Below are positions 1-11,300 of a stretch of 64,000 bases of DNA, in pieces (position 1 is the first letter of the stretch; each line of letters starts with the position of its first letter). The stretch is from Capsicum annuum. Taxonomy: Eukaryota; Streptophyta; Magnoliopsida; Solanales; Solanaceae. The notes under the pieces were generated by a model. The model saw nothing but the letters and a program-made list of their open reading frames with translations, was not told where the DNA came from and ran no database searches. Location of the stretch: assembly GCF_002878395.1 (NCBI RefSeq), contig NC_061120.1, forward strand, positions 95,098,521 through 95,162,520, in the 5' to 3' direction. The position numbers and the translations under genes were made by a program.

Positions 1-965
1 CTTCTCTAAGGCTTGGTGAACTAAATCTGTCCCAAGTAATTTACCCTCGCCAGCTTCGTATCGCCTAATAGGAGATCGACATCTTCTACCATACAATTCT
101 TCAAAAGGTTACATGTCACTACTAGAGTGGTAACTATTATTATAGGCGGACTCAATCAAAAGCAAGTGCCAACTCCCACCATAGTCAATTACAAAAGCCC
201 GCAATATACCCTCCAATATTTGGATAGTCCTCTCCGCTTGGCCATCTATTTGCGGGTAAAAGGTGGTACTAATGCATAACTTAGTTCCCAAACATTTTTT
301 GGAATGACTTCAAAAAATGGAATGAGAATAGAGGACCAAGATGTGAGATAATAGACACCTAAACATCATGAAACTTCATGATCTCTGCAAGGTATAACTT
401 AGTATAATCTTTCATCGAGAAATTAGTCCTCATGGGCAAGAAATGAGCAGACTTGGTCATTCTATCAATAATGACCCAAATGGAATCACATTGATTTCGA
501 CACCTAGGAATACCAGTAACAAAATCCATATTAATAGACTCCTACTTCCACTCGTGCAGTGTAATCTCTTAGTATAGGCCACCGGGCCTCAAGTGCTCAA
601 CCTTTACATGTTGGTACACCGTATATTTAGCCACATGACTAGCAGCATCACGCTTTGTATTGTTCCACCAATAGAACTCTTTGAGATCATGATACATCTT
701 GGTGGAACTGGGATAAATAGCATAACAGGATCTATGAGCCTCGGTCGTGAACCTTTCCCTTAATCCATCAATGTCGGGAACACAAAGCCTCCCTTGGTAC
801 CTAAAGATATCATAACCGCCAATCACAAAGTCTGTGGCTTTGTATTGACCCACATTACTCTTGATCTTCATCAATTTGGGGTCCAAGACTTGCTTTTTCT
901 TTATCTCAACAACAAGACTCAATTGAGATACTGAATGCACAAACACGCCACCATCGTCAGAGTCG
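1..965 (-). pseudogene. Element A integrase, degenerate
   Basis: Would join retroelement cDNA to chromosomal DNA. On the minus strand from about 960 downwards lies the N-terminal zinc-binding region (EAHRSC, STKMYHDL, then AKYTVYQHVKVEH). The usual HHCC residues are largely lost: the second His and both Cys positions read Tyr. The RNase H fold core follows: the first catalytic Asp is in NMDFVTG, the second Asp region reads IISHLG where SDRG is usual (Asp to His), and the Glu is kept in AERTIQ around 230-240. The region spans several frames with stops. The GPY/F and chromodomain end would lie left of the window. Clearly non-functional. Confidence 0.85.
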
Positions 966-1038
966 GCAAGTCAAACTCCAAAATTAGTCAAACAATGAAT
1001 ATCTTTCACTAATTCCCGCCTATCCACATCGACATAGT

Positions 1039-1641
1039 CTAAATTTCCATAGACAATCTACTAGGAGAATCAGCGACCACATTCGCCTTGTTAGGATGGT
1101 AATGAAAACTCATATCATTGTCTTTGAAAAGCTCAAGGAACCTTTTTTGCCAGAGGTTTAACTCCATTTGGGTAAACACATATTGAAGGCTTTTATGATC
1201 AGAAAAGATATCAATATGAACACTATAAAGATAATGCCGCCAAATTTTCATAGCAAAGACTACGGCTAACAATTCTAGGTCATGGGTAGGGTAGTTCTTT
1301 TCATGAACTTTCAATTGCCTAGAAGAATAGGCTACCACCCTACCACATTGCATCAACACAAATCCAAGACCGACTCGAGAAGCATCACAATAAACAACAA
1401 AGCCATCACTACCCTCGGGCAAGGTCAACACCAGAGTCAAAGTCAATTTTTCTTTCAACTTCTCAAAACTACCCTCACATGCATCGAACCACAAGAACTT
1501 GACCTTATTTTGGGTAATCTTGGTCAACGAGGCAGCTATAGTAGAAAAACTCTCCACGAAACTTCTATAATAACCGTCTAGACCCAAGAAGCTCCAAATA
1601 TCTATTGATGTCGTAGGTCTAGGCCACTTCTTAACCACCAC
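1039..1641 (-). pseudogene. Element A RNase H domain (longest open stretch of A, 200 codons)
   Basis: RNase H degrades the RNA of the RNA-DNA hybrid during reverse transcription. The stretch starts in the RT-RNase H connection (the usual IRSFLGL..YYRRF motif is seen as WSFLGLDGYYRSF) and runs into RNase H: CDAS with the first Asp, ELLAVVFA with the Glu, IFSDHKSLQY with the second Asp, and a terminal VVADSPSRLS where VVADALSRLS is usual. All four acidic positions appear kept. The ATG used by the frame is internal to pol, so this is a piece of a polyprotein and not a gene with its own start. It is open for 200 codons in an otherwise broken element. Confidence 0.88.
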
Positions 1642-2330
1642 AGTATTTTAGGGATCCATCATAATCCTTTCACTAGAAACAAAATAACCAAGAAAAGCTA
1701 CGTCTTTCAACCAAAACTCACACTTAGAGAACTTTGCATACAAACTATAATCCCTCAAAGTTTTCAATACGGCACAAAGGTGATCTACACGATCCGCCTT
1801 ACTCTTAGAATAGACCAATATATCATCAATAAAGACAATGTCAAATATATCCTAGAACAAATGGGAGACCCTATTCATCAAATCCATGAATGATGTCGGG
1901 GCATTGGTCAACCCAAAGGACATGACAAGAAACTCATAGTGACCATACTGGGTTCTAAAGGCAGTCTTAAGGATATCCGCATCTCTAATTTTAAGTTGAT
2001 AATAACCTAATCTAAGATCAATCTTAGGGAAACACATCGCACCCTAAGTTGATCAAACAATCATTGATTCTAGGAAGAGGATACTTATTCTTTATGTTCA
2101 CTTTGTTTAACTGACGATGCACATGCGAAGGGAACCATCCTTCTTACACACGAACAACTCGGGATCACACTAGGACGAATGAAACCTTTATCTAAGAGAT
2201 CTTTCAACTGCTCCTTGAGTTGTTTCAACTCCATTGGAGCTCTTCTATATGGAGGAATACATATTGGATGACTGTTCAGGAGGAACATTAAGTAGATCAT
2301 CGGGAAACTCATTTACCAAGGAAATGGATT
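1642..2330 (-). pseudogene. Element A reverse transcriptase, frameshifted
   Basis: RNA-dependent DNA polymerase part of pol. Minus-strand pieces in order: the start motif ISIPPYRxAP with [21 protein letters not shown] (about 2310-2170), then a garbled stretch around 2040-2160 where the usual [18 protein letters not shown] block is largely missing, then [19 protein letters not shown] and [17 protein letters not shown] (2037-1870), and the catalytic box FIDD near 1825, intact. The thumb region runs to about 1650 (KFSKCEFWLKDVAFLGY). At least two frameshifts and a stop before the RNase H stretch break the frame. Confidence 0.85.
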
Positions 2331-2999
2331 CTATAGAAGGCTCTTCCAAGTTAGAATCTTTAACTTGAACCAAATGATACAAACACCTCTTTGCAATCAA
2401 CCTTTAGGCCTTAAGATAAGAAATAAACCTTTTCTTAGGCACTAAGGAACCACCTTCACATACAATGACCGATTTCTTTAGGAATTTAATCATGACCCTG
2501 CGGGTCTAACAATCTTAGGAAGCATAACAAGAGTGCAACCAATCCATTCCCAAGATGACATCAAAATCAACTATGTATAACTCTATCAAGTCAATAAGAG
2601 TATCGCTACCACAAACAGATATCACACACCCCCTGTAGACTCTTTTAACAACCACATAGTCTCCAACTAGGGTAGAAACAGAAAAATGAACTCACAGATT
2701 CCCAGGACCATAATCAAGTTGCATAACCATATAAAAAAACATAAATCCCAGGTCAATCAAGCAATACACATCACGAGAGAAAAGACCCAACATACCCATA
2801 AAAACATTGGGAGACACGTTAGAATCCTAGTGGTAGCAAGTGCATACAAGCAGTTTCGGCTAGTTTCGGTGCCAGAAACAAAAGCAGCAGCAGACATAGC
2901 ACCCTTTGGTGCGGGAGTAGAGGGAGTAGCAACAAAGGCCATGTTAGCCCAAGAAGCTGTTAGAATAGGTCACACATGTTGTATGTGCCCAAGCTGACC
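2331..2999 (-). pseudogene. Element A aspartic protease and flanking linker, degenerate
   Basis: Retroelement protease would cleave the polyprotein. On the minus strand, just after a broken zinc knuckle (CFHYGQLGHIQHV then a stop where the last Cys is expected, near 3020-2970), comes a low-complexity linker rich in Ala, Pro and Ser (MAFVATPSTPAPKG). The protease C-terminal half is readable near 2690-2520 as VGDYVVVKRVYRGCVISV and VDFDVILGMDWLHSCYAS, the block that precedes RT in chromoviruses. I do not see a clear D-S/T-G catalytic triplet, so the active-site part is either lost or scrambled by frameshift. Confidence 0.7.
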
Positions 3000-4115
3000 A
3001 TAATGAAAGCATCTGCCTCTCCCTTTCTCATACTCACCACTACGACTCTAACTATAGAATTGGCAAAGAGGGCAGGGTAGGGCCGAATGAGCACCACAAG
3101 TCTAAAATTCATCACCTTGTACCCAGGACCCACCACTGAACTGAGATCGATAACCACCCAAGAACTTTGAGTAAGGAGAGCAAACACTATCCGAGGATAA
3201 CAAACCCTAACTCCCCTACATCATTCGTATCCACTTGCCACTACTTCCACCACTACTCTCGAAAGTCCTAAACTTCATACCTTGCTTATCACTAAGCTAA
3301 ACTTTATTCTTCTTCTCATTCTCTACTTGTTGCATATGCACAACCAATATAGAAATGTCCATGTTCTCAATCAACAGGGCCACCTTACTTTCTAAAACTA
3401 ACTCATGGGATAATCCTGAGACAAACTTGCGCATTCTAGCCCTCATTCTAGAAACTATCTCGGGAGTATATCTTGACAATTGATGGAATTTCAAGGCATA
3501 CTCTTGGACGGACATTCTCCCTTACTTCAATTTCATGAACTCTTCCACCTTTACCTCCCTAAATTCTTGAGGAAGGAAACGGTCAAGGAAAGCCTTAAAG
3601 AAATCCACCCAAGAAGATAGACTAGCATAAATACCCATAGATAACTCCTACCCTTCGTACCACTGGTATGCTACATCTTTTAATTGGTAGGAAGAAAGCT
3701 CAACACCCTCAATTTCTAAAGTATGCATGATTCAGAAGATTTTATCCATTTCATCAATGAAGCCTTGGGGATCTTCCTCAACCTTGGTATCGGAGAACAC
3801 AGGAGGGCTCAACCTCATAAATTGGCCAATTCTTGTGGCCTCAGAAGAAACAGTAGACGAGGGGGCACACTCTACTTGAGAGGCTACCAATTAAGTTAAG
3901 AGATTGATAGAGCAATAAAACTCCACATTGGTAACATCCCTTTAAGGAGATCGGAGAGAAATATCACTCTTATGAGAAGGGTTGGTGGGTGGAACCCCAC
4001 GAGGATGGTCAGATGTCCCATCCCAAGCCTAGGTCTGAGCTCTAGAAGTAGGATGTGCTCCGTCTATAGGACCCTCAGTAGTGTCTGCTTGAGTCTCAAA
4101 TCTACTTTAAGGCAT
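3000..4115 (-). pseudogene. Element A gag, degenerate
   Basis: Capsid/nucleocapsid protein that would package element RNA. The likely start is the minus-strand ATG near 4113, followed two codons later by a stop (ATGCCTTAA). The retrotransposon gag fold is readable from about 3840: RIGQFMRLSPP, DPQGFIDEMDKI, SYQLKDVAY, DRFLPQEFREVKVEEF, then the open stretch 3515-3297 (MSVQEYALKFHQLSRYTPEI, RMRKFVSGLSHELV, VHMQQVENEK). It aligns by eye with element H gag at 51246-51506. It ends in a CCHC knuckle with a Tyr in place of the second Cys. Confidence 0.85.
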
Positions 4116-4310
4116 GATCTGAAAGATAGCAAACGGGATTAGAGAAAATCCAAGACCTTAGACTTAATAGCTTGAGATTGAATCACAAGAAAGGGAAACA
4201 TTTCCTAAAATGTCTCATAGCTTCACTTTTATAAGTGTGGAGAACTTCACACCCATAAAAGTCACTCTATTTGACACGGTATTCTGAACGCCCAACTAAC
4301 CATGAACCTA
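4116..4310 (-). other. Element A leader between primer binding site and gag
   Basis: About 195 bases of untranslated leader on the minus strand. I see no feature beyond its position. Confidence 0.5.
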
Positions 4311-4323
4311 GGATCTGATACCA
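4311..4323 (-). other. Element A primer binding site, initiator tRNA-Met type
   Basis: On the minus strand TGGTATCAGATCC, matching the common plant PBS TGGTATCAGAGCC (complement of the 3' end of initiator tRNA-Met) except for one base. It lies 3 bases inside the LTR end TGTCA, as expected for minus-strand priming. Confidence 0.88.
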
Positions 4324-4326
4324 ACT

Positions 4327-7053
4327 TGACATGACCCAAACTTCAAACCAAGTCATAGGGGAACCTCAAGCTTACATGAATTGGAGGTTTCCCCGATAAC
4401 CCAACCAAATAGTCTTAATATACCATAAAAGTTGGAGGAGATCCAACACAAAAATTAGAATAGAGAAAATGATAACATAAGTCAACATTATATTTATCAT
4501 AATAACTATACCCAAGCTCACAGTCTTTCATAACACCTCTATACAAGACCAATGTCAATAAAAGTATATGTCAGGACAAGCCCCCGACTATAGCCAAAAC
4601 AAGTCTTAAAGAGACTAAGTCTAATGATAAGGACAAAGAGATGAATGTATTTTGGGTGTAAGGGAGCTCACCCCTTCAAGTCTATGCACGAACCGCTTTG
4701 ATCAATAAGTCACTATGCAGGAAAATAAGAAGATGCTCCGACATCTATATTACATGGGGATGTAGTATCCGAAGACGGTTAGCGGTTGGAATGCTAACAT
4801 TTAACTCAAGGATAGGTGATAAGATAACATCATCAATCACCAAAATCAATATATCATATTTTATCACATTCATACACTTATCCATACATATACATATACC
4901 ATATATCAACCTAGCTATTAAGGTTCATCAACATTCTCATACATTCATTCATTAAACGTAAAGTAGAGGACTACCACCTCCCACACTTATGTATTCATCA
5001 TGTTAAATACACTAAGGAATTTAGCCATATTCACTTTATCACTAGACCGGGGAGTTCCCTATGTACATATGTTCAATTTACTAAGTACTTATCCACATAT
5101 GCCATCACTCAACAAGGGACCTTACCCAAACACTTAGGCCATTCAAACAAGGGACTTTACCCACACACATAGGTGGAATTTACCACAAGCCATAGGTGGA
5201 CTTTACCACAAGCCATGAGTTGAATTTACCACAAGCCTTAGGTTGACCTTACTATAATCCATAAGTGGACTTTACCATAAGCCTTAGGTAGACTTTACCA
5301 CAAGCCTCATCATGAGATGAGGTGCTTTGACCTCAAGAGCATTTTTTATGCAATGGACTTTACCTTACATTTTTATTGGGCAAGGGACTTTACTCTCGAG
5401 CCATCACATAAGGAAAGGGACTTTAACCTCAATCCATCACAACTATCATTTGTGAAAATTTGGGACTTTACCCTCTTGTTCATGTATCAAAACACATTCA
5501 TTACAACATTTAAGGACTTTATCCATTTAACCAATTTCAATGCTATAAAAGACCTCATGGTCATTATGGGAGCCTTTATTGCTTAATCATCTTAATAGGC
5601 CAATTCCTTCACTTAAATCAATTATACAATTCCATTCATGGTCATCAAGATCCACACAAGCTATTCATATTTCTTTAGCAATCTATTACCACATTCTTAC
5701 CACAGTTGGGTTATATGCACAATTCAAGTTCATCCCCATATCTAGGGACTTTACGCTCCCATTAGATATCAACCAACAAGGTTACCAATTTCACAATACA
5801 TTCTTCATAATAACTCCACAAGTTCATTCAACAATCATTCATAGTCACTTGGGTCATTTCCCTAGATCAACATAGTATCAACATGCAACTAATCATTTCA
5901 CTTAGACATTTTAACAAACACCTTTTGTGCATACTTAGAACAAGGTCATTTTTATGGTAGAAATTATTAAGCCTGGGGTTACTCAAGACCCTCATGTTCA
6001 ACAACACATAACAAGCATATACATATGAGATCTACCAATAATAACATTTATCAACACAAGTATAAGAAAGAATCATCATTATTCAATGTAAGTTTCAAAA
6101 CCCTTTTTATTTGATTCAAAACTATCATGTACACTTACTAATTCAAGTTTGAAATACATGGGCTTAGAGTTATTTAAAGAGGGGAACAGATACATTCCTT
6201 ATATAACTTGAATCACCAAGAATCTTCACTCTTCTTTCTTGCCACAAGATGAACACCTTCAAACCCTAGCCTCCAATATTGTTTCCAATAGACTTTAGAG
6301 TGTTTAGGATGTTTATGTCTTTCAAAGGAAGACTTGGGATAGTACCAAGACTTTTATGGGTCAAGGAATTAGAGTTTTAGGCAAGGGAAATGATCAAAAG
6401 GTCCTTGATTAAAAGCTGGAAAACACACATGTGCTGGGGTACGAATCCACCTCATGATTCACTTAGCAATCGTTACCTAGGGTATGAGTGGTACCCTAAC
6501 TTGTACCCTAGCATTCTCCTAAGTTAACCACACTACTATGGTACGAACAGGGTCCCTTGATTTGTAACAAAGGGGTACGACTCTTCACTTAAGTCATAAG
6601 CTCAATTCATGACCAAAATAGTCTATTTCTACATTAGGATTCCCTTTATATGGTTGAGTAGTTTACAACTCGTAAGAATGGTTAAGACCAAGGTATAACC
6701 TTGTCATATGGAGGATAGTATATTAACCTAAATTACTGCCTAGGATAGGAAAGGGGAGGTCATGGTGGGTACAAGTCGTGACCTTGGGTACAACTCAAGT
6801 ATCCCTAACTGTATCCACTTCGAAAACATCAAATAGGTTGTTGTCTTCTTCAAGGGTTCAAGTCTGAGTGTTTCAATTCATTCCCACATGGATAGGTGAG
6901 TATAGATAAAAGTTTAACACCTTAATAAGAATCTAAGAAGTCTTTTAGCAAGTTGGAAACACCACACAACAAGGATACAATACAACACACATATCATGAT
7001 TATTGCCATCCGACCAAAAATTTTGCAAGGTCACATTCTCGGGTGTTTTATCA
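4327..7053 (-). repeat. Element A 5' LTR (2727 bp)
   Basis: Read on minus, the LTR starts TGATAAAACACCCGAG at 7053 and ends GGGTCATGTCA at 4327, directly followed by the PBS. The start resembles that of the element H LTR (TGAAATACCCCAGG). No partner LTR is in the window. The 5' third (about 6420-6835) holds a cluster of short GTACGA/TCGTAC-type words. The middle (about 5040-5560) holds a degenerate short tandem repeat with the phrase GGACTTTACC spaced roughly 30-60 bases apart. Confidence 0.85.
5120..5560. repeat. Degenerate tandem repeat inside LTR of A
   Basis: The words GGACTTTACC, GACTTTACCACAAGCC and close variants recur about a dozen times between 5120 and 5560 at spacings of roughly 30-60 bases. 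This is an internal minisatellite-like expansion of the LTR body. The equivalent part of the element H LTR does not show it at the same density. Confidence 0.7.
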
Positions 7054-8031
7054 ATTTTCCTTTTTCATTTGAGTTTTGATTTTTAGGGTTTATTTGTATC
7101 TTATAAATACCTTTTAATATTTTGTAGTCAGTTTATGCACTCTTAATACTAACAAACTTATATTTGATTCCAAGATTCGAATTTGATCTTGGGATTATTT
7201 TGTCTTTGATTTTGTTTATAATTCAGTTGTTGGCTTCAGGTTTTACTTGTTGATCATTGTGATACCATTTAATTCTTTTCATTATGAATTTCGTTGATCA
7301 TTTCACAAGCATAAGCAGCTAAAGCCCTTAGCTAGGGTTGTGGGAACCCTAGCATATTGACGAAATAGAGGAAATGCTAAGTTTTTTTAAGTCAGTATCT
7401 TTGCATAAGTTATATTATTTTTTTTATAGATATCTTAGTGGTTGAAAATGGTAAGAACCCACCTAGAATATCACTACTTACTCCACAAGAGTAGTGACTA
7501 GGAAAAGATAAATTACAACAGTAATTTAAAGATTAATTATTGATCTAGGCTAATTAGTATCATCTATGTAAGATGGTTATCTATCATATAATAACTTGAG
7601 ATTTAAAAGGTAATAGTTAATTGGATCTAGGATAAGGGTTAGTAATGCGACATCCTGAGACTCAAAAGGTAATGGATAAAATTCATCAATGAGTCCAAAA
7701 GATAGTTAATGGAATAAAACTTATCATATTCAGCATGTAAGGAACTGGGTTGGTTCAATAAAGCATGATAAGCCTACTAAGTTGAAAAGCTAGGGGAACA
7801 TAATTCTAGTTTTTGTCACCAACTGATTACAACCAAAGTTAAGATTTGCTACTTGTTTGAGGATACAACAACAAACCCCTCATTTACTTTCTGTTCAGTC
7901 CGTTGAGTTTGGCAAACTAGTGATACTAATTTTTGTCCGCCCTGTGGGGTCAACCCCAACCTAGTTAGGTTACTATACTTGACAACGACTGCTTTATCCT
8001 TCAATTGGAGGTGTAGTTTAGGAATTGATTA
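7054..8031 (+). repeat. Element B 5' LTR, 3' portion
   Basis: Aligns by eye along its length with 22936-23919 in the 3' LTR (for example the phrase GGGTTGTGGGAACCCT at 7343 and 23219, and AATTGGAGGTGTAGTTT at both ends). It ends GAATTGATTA where the other copy ends GAGTTGATCA, then runs into the PBS. The upstream part is separated by insertion of element A at 7053/7054. Confidence 0.88.
7102..7109 (+). promoter_or_regulatory. TATA-like box in element B 5' LTR
   Basis: TATAAATA, matched by TATAAATG at 22984 in the 3' LTR. Element A is inserted only about 50 bases upstream, so it has separated this box from the upstream promoter region of the LTR. Confidence 0.55.
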
Positions 8032-8037
8032 AAATTT

Positions 8038-8055
8038 TGGTGCTGTTATCAGGGA
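8038..8055 (+). other. Element B primer binding site, tRNA-Asp type
   Basis: TGGTGCTGTTATCAGGGA, a decayed form of TGGCGCCGTTGCCGGGGA, complementary to the 3' end of plant tRNA-Asp and typical of Athila-type elements. It starts 6 bases after the LTR end. Confidence 0.8.
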
Positions 8056-8133
8056 AGATGATGTATTTGTTGATTGAAGTTTGTTAGAGTTTTCGTGTCT
8101 TTATTTTGTTGTTCTTAGTTAGGACATCGTTGT

Positions 8134-8341
8134 ATGCCTAACACTAAGAGTCAAGGCAATCCCTTACTTCCACAGAATCCTAATCCTGAGAGACTATTAC
8201 AACCTAATTATACTGGTACGTGCAAAAGCCATTTTGAAAGAGTTTGGGATAATCCTAATGCAGTTCCTCCCCCTGCTCCAGGTGATCCATAGAACATTAG
8301 TGAAAGACAGATGGAGTAGTTGTTAGCATATGCAACTAATC
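8134..8341 (+). pseudogene. Element B gag, N-terminal piece
   Basis: The ATG at 8134 opens a frame with MPNTKSQGNPLLPQNPNP and a Pro-rich stretch (VPPPAPGDP), broken by TAG codons. It is cut at 8341 by the TSD of element D and resumes at 14979. It is the N-terminal, poorly conserved part of an Athila-type gag. The start is chosen because it is the first ATG after the PBS and the frame matches the downstream gag style. Confidence 0.6.
8337..8341. repeat. Target site duplication of element D, left copy
   Basis: TAATC, paired with TAATT at 14979-14983, one mismatch. The flanks on both sides are element B gag. Confidence 0.7.
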
Positions 8342-11300
8342 TAACACGACCCAAACTAGGGCCTAGCCATCTCGAATGCCTAATGTCCAACCAGAATTGG
8401 AGACTACCCCCAATACCCAACCATAACCTCCCTGTACCCTATGTCAGATAAATTTCAAACATATATCAAGATAAAACAATTAATAATCAAAGACAATAAT
8501 AGAATCCATAACCAAAACCAACCAATAATACAATCATATATCCAACGGGTATCAGCCCCAATACCAATACCAATGCCAAGGTTGACATCAACACCAATAC
8601 CGCTCATGCCTATAGTAGTCACACAGAGCCTCTAACCAAAAAAAAGAATATCCAATCGATTCATTCCCCTGACCATAGCAAAAACCAAAGTCCAAGAAAA
8701 ACCCAAAAGTATGAAAAGAAGTCCACAACATGAAATGGAATATTTTGGATTATGAAAGCTCACCACTTCAGTCAGACACAAATATTGTCCCCAAATTGTA
8801 ACACCCCGAGAGTACACCCTGGGTATCACACGGTGCTTACGACCCCATGGGACCATAAGATAACCCATGAGCTGGTACCTGCTGTGAGCATTGAGTAAAA
8901 TTGATAAATAACATGTGTCAGAATTATCTAAAAATGCCATAAGGTTTTAGTATCTGAAAACAATAAAGAATCAAGGTGTTAAACGTCTAAAAATGCATTG
9001 GCAATACTGATAATAACAATTGAAAACTGACCAACAGTCTGTACTAGTCTGAAATCCTCTAAACTGATTGAATGTGGAGTTGATGGGAAAAACCCCCAAC
9101 TAACTCTGACTATATAGAAATACAAAACTAAAAAGGTTAACTGAAATAAATAAACCATGTCCTCGAAGTATGAGGACTCACCCTGGATACTACTGATAAC
9201 CTAGTATATCTACGCGTGATCAGGGAACTGAGAATCTAAACCTATGATATTAAACATCATATCACAAAAACGAGTGTACGATTAGTACTTTGAATGTACC
9301 GGTATGCTAAATGAGGTCAGGCTATATGAATGGGTTTATGTGCATGCGTAATAATAACTAAATATCATGAAGTAACTGGATAATAGTATATGCAAGATTG
9401 GGACTACTGAAAGTATGAACATATAATATCAAGCATATATCATTTGTCCGAATTAAATTAAAACTAAAGTACTGAGTTCTGGTAACTGAATACTGATAGC
9501 TGAAAGTTCTAACTGAAACTAAAGTACTAAATTTTTTATAACGAAATAACTGATAGCTGTAATTCATGATCGTGTAGAACTAAACTAAGTTTTGGACTGA
9601 ATACTAAAACTGAGACTGTGGGAGTTATTATCTAACCGACATACCCCAATTATAGACTAATTTGGGGTCCAACCTGTAACCCCAGTTGGAAGGGTGTAAG
9701 CATTGTTCCACTATTTACTAACATTGGCTGGGTCAACCCTAATCTGATAGAAAGATTCATGAGATGTATATGGTTACGTCAACCCTAGTCTGATAGCAAG
9801 ATGATTTACCCTACGTTGGCTACGTAGTTTTGTAACTCAGGAATTACTACTAAGGGTCAAACCTTATACTGGAAGGACTGCCCCCATCCCTAGGTTCCCT
9901 CGGTGCTGAATCCTACTCCTAACTAAATCGACACTGGAATTGATCACTATATTGTACTAGGCTGGACTAAACTCACGCTGATTTTGTTAAATGACCGAAA
10001 GCTACTGTTTGAAATACTACAAAATCATTCTATTTTGATTAGAGACTAGATAAACAGCTAATTTTGGGTATTCAATATCCCTAGGACTCGATAGCATAGA
10101 TAATGGAACCATGTCTCAACTTTAAAAGCATCACACATAAGTTACCACAGTTAATTCACATCAATATTTTGTCAAACACCTAGGATGCATAATTCTTGTA
10201 CATAAGAATAAGCAATATATGAATGTCATGACTACGACATTCAACATCACAGTTCAAAGATTTAACATGAGGGTAACATAAATCAATATACATTCTAGTT
10301 TATTTATATGAAACTCAAAATCTTCTTGGCTTGAAACCCACACAACAACACATACATGAACACAATTCCATGCAAAAATATAGATCATAATCTAAGTTTT
10401 AAAAAAGGATTCTTAAACTCCAAGGGTGAAGGAACCCAAGGATAAACATCTAACATACCTTGATTTCTAAATTTATGAGAATTGTTGGTGAATGCTTGAG
10501 AATTGGACTTAAACTTTGAAGGACCTGGGGTTCTATCTTGCGAGAATTTTATGAAATAATGAGTGAATTTGCCCTTTGAGAGGCTAAATTTTGGGTTATG
10601 GCTGAATAATGTAAGGGGAAAATGACTCAAGTACCCCCAAAAACCCATAATTTAATAAACAAAAATGTGTCTACTGATACGACAGGCAACGCACTGCGTA
10701 GATCAACCCAATGCGATGTCCAACGCGCCGCATCAATAGTGACGACATGATAGCCAATGCGATGTGTCCTGATTGCGTTGGCTCACTATTTTGGTCATCC
10801 AAACATGTCTCAAACGATGTTCCAAAATTATGAAACTCACCCAAGATGACTTACAGATAACCCCAATGATGAATCAATTTAAAAATTGATAATCTAAGAT
10901 CAAAAAGATCATAAAAAAGAGCAATAAAATATCAACCAAAAATAAGACTAAGTCTTAACACTTGGCTAAATTTTCCTAGTCTTGAACCCCTTTAGTATGC
11001 AATAAAGGACTGAAATGAGTTAAGATTCTTATGGGGCCATATATGAATCCAAGTAACTGAGCAGAAAGAGTAGTATGGCCTGTTCCTGCATCGCGTGGGG
11101 ATACAGCGCCCAAAGATGGGTTAGGGGATAAACGCTAGCATGTACTCAAGAATAATGATAAAATAATTCCATCATTCAAAACCAAAATAAATAACCATAT
11201 GCAATCACATATATATATACATATATACCATGTCGAGAAAAGGAATCGGGTTTAGCATGCATTTTAAACTTTAACCTGGGTTATGTAACTTGACCGTCAT

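Larger units (their letters stand above)
1..7053 (-). mobile_element. Element A: Ty3/gypsy chromovirus-type LTR retrotransposon, 5' LTR plus internal region, cut by the window edge
   Basis: Read on the minus strand the order is LTR (7053-4327), primer binding site, gag, protease, reverse transcriptase, RNase H and integrase, running off the left edge before the 3' LTR. This is the Ty3/gypsy order. The gag and pol sequences closely resemble those of element H, so both probably belong to one chromovirus lineage (Del/Tekay-like; lineage is inference). The right LTR end abuts sequence that reappears at 22936 inside the 3' LTR of element B, so A is inserted in the 5' LTR of B. The other target site lies outside the window. 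All frames carry stops and frameshifts. Confidence 0.9.

Noticed and set aside
1282..1581. 99-codon plus-strand frame
   Set aside because: It is antisense to the well-recognised RNase H of element A and has no independent support.
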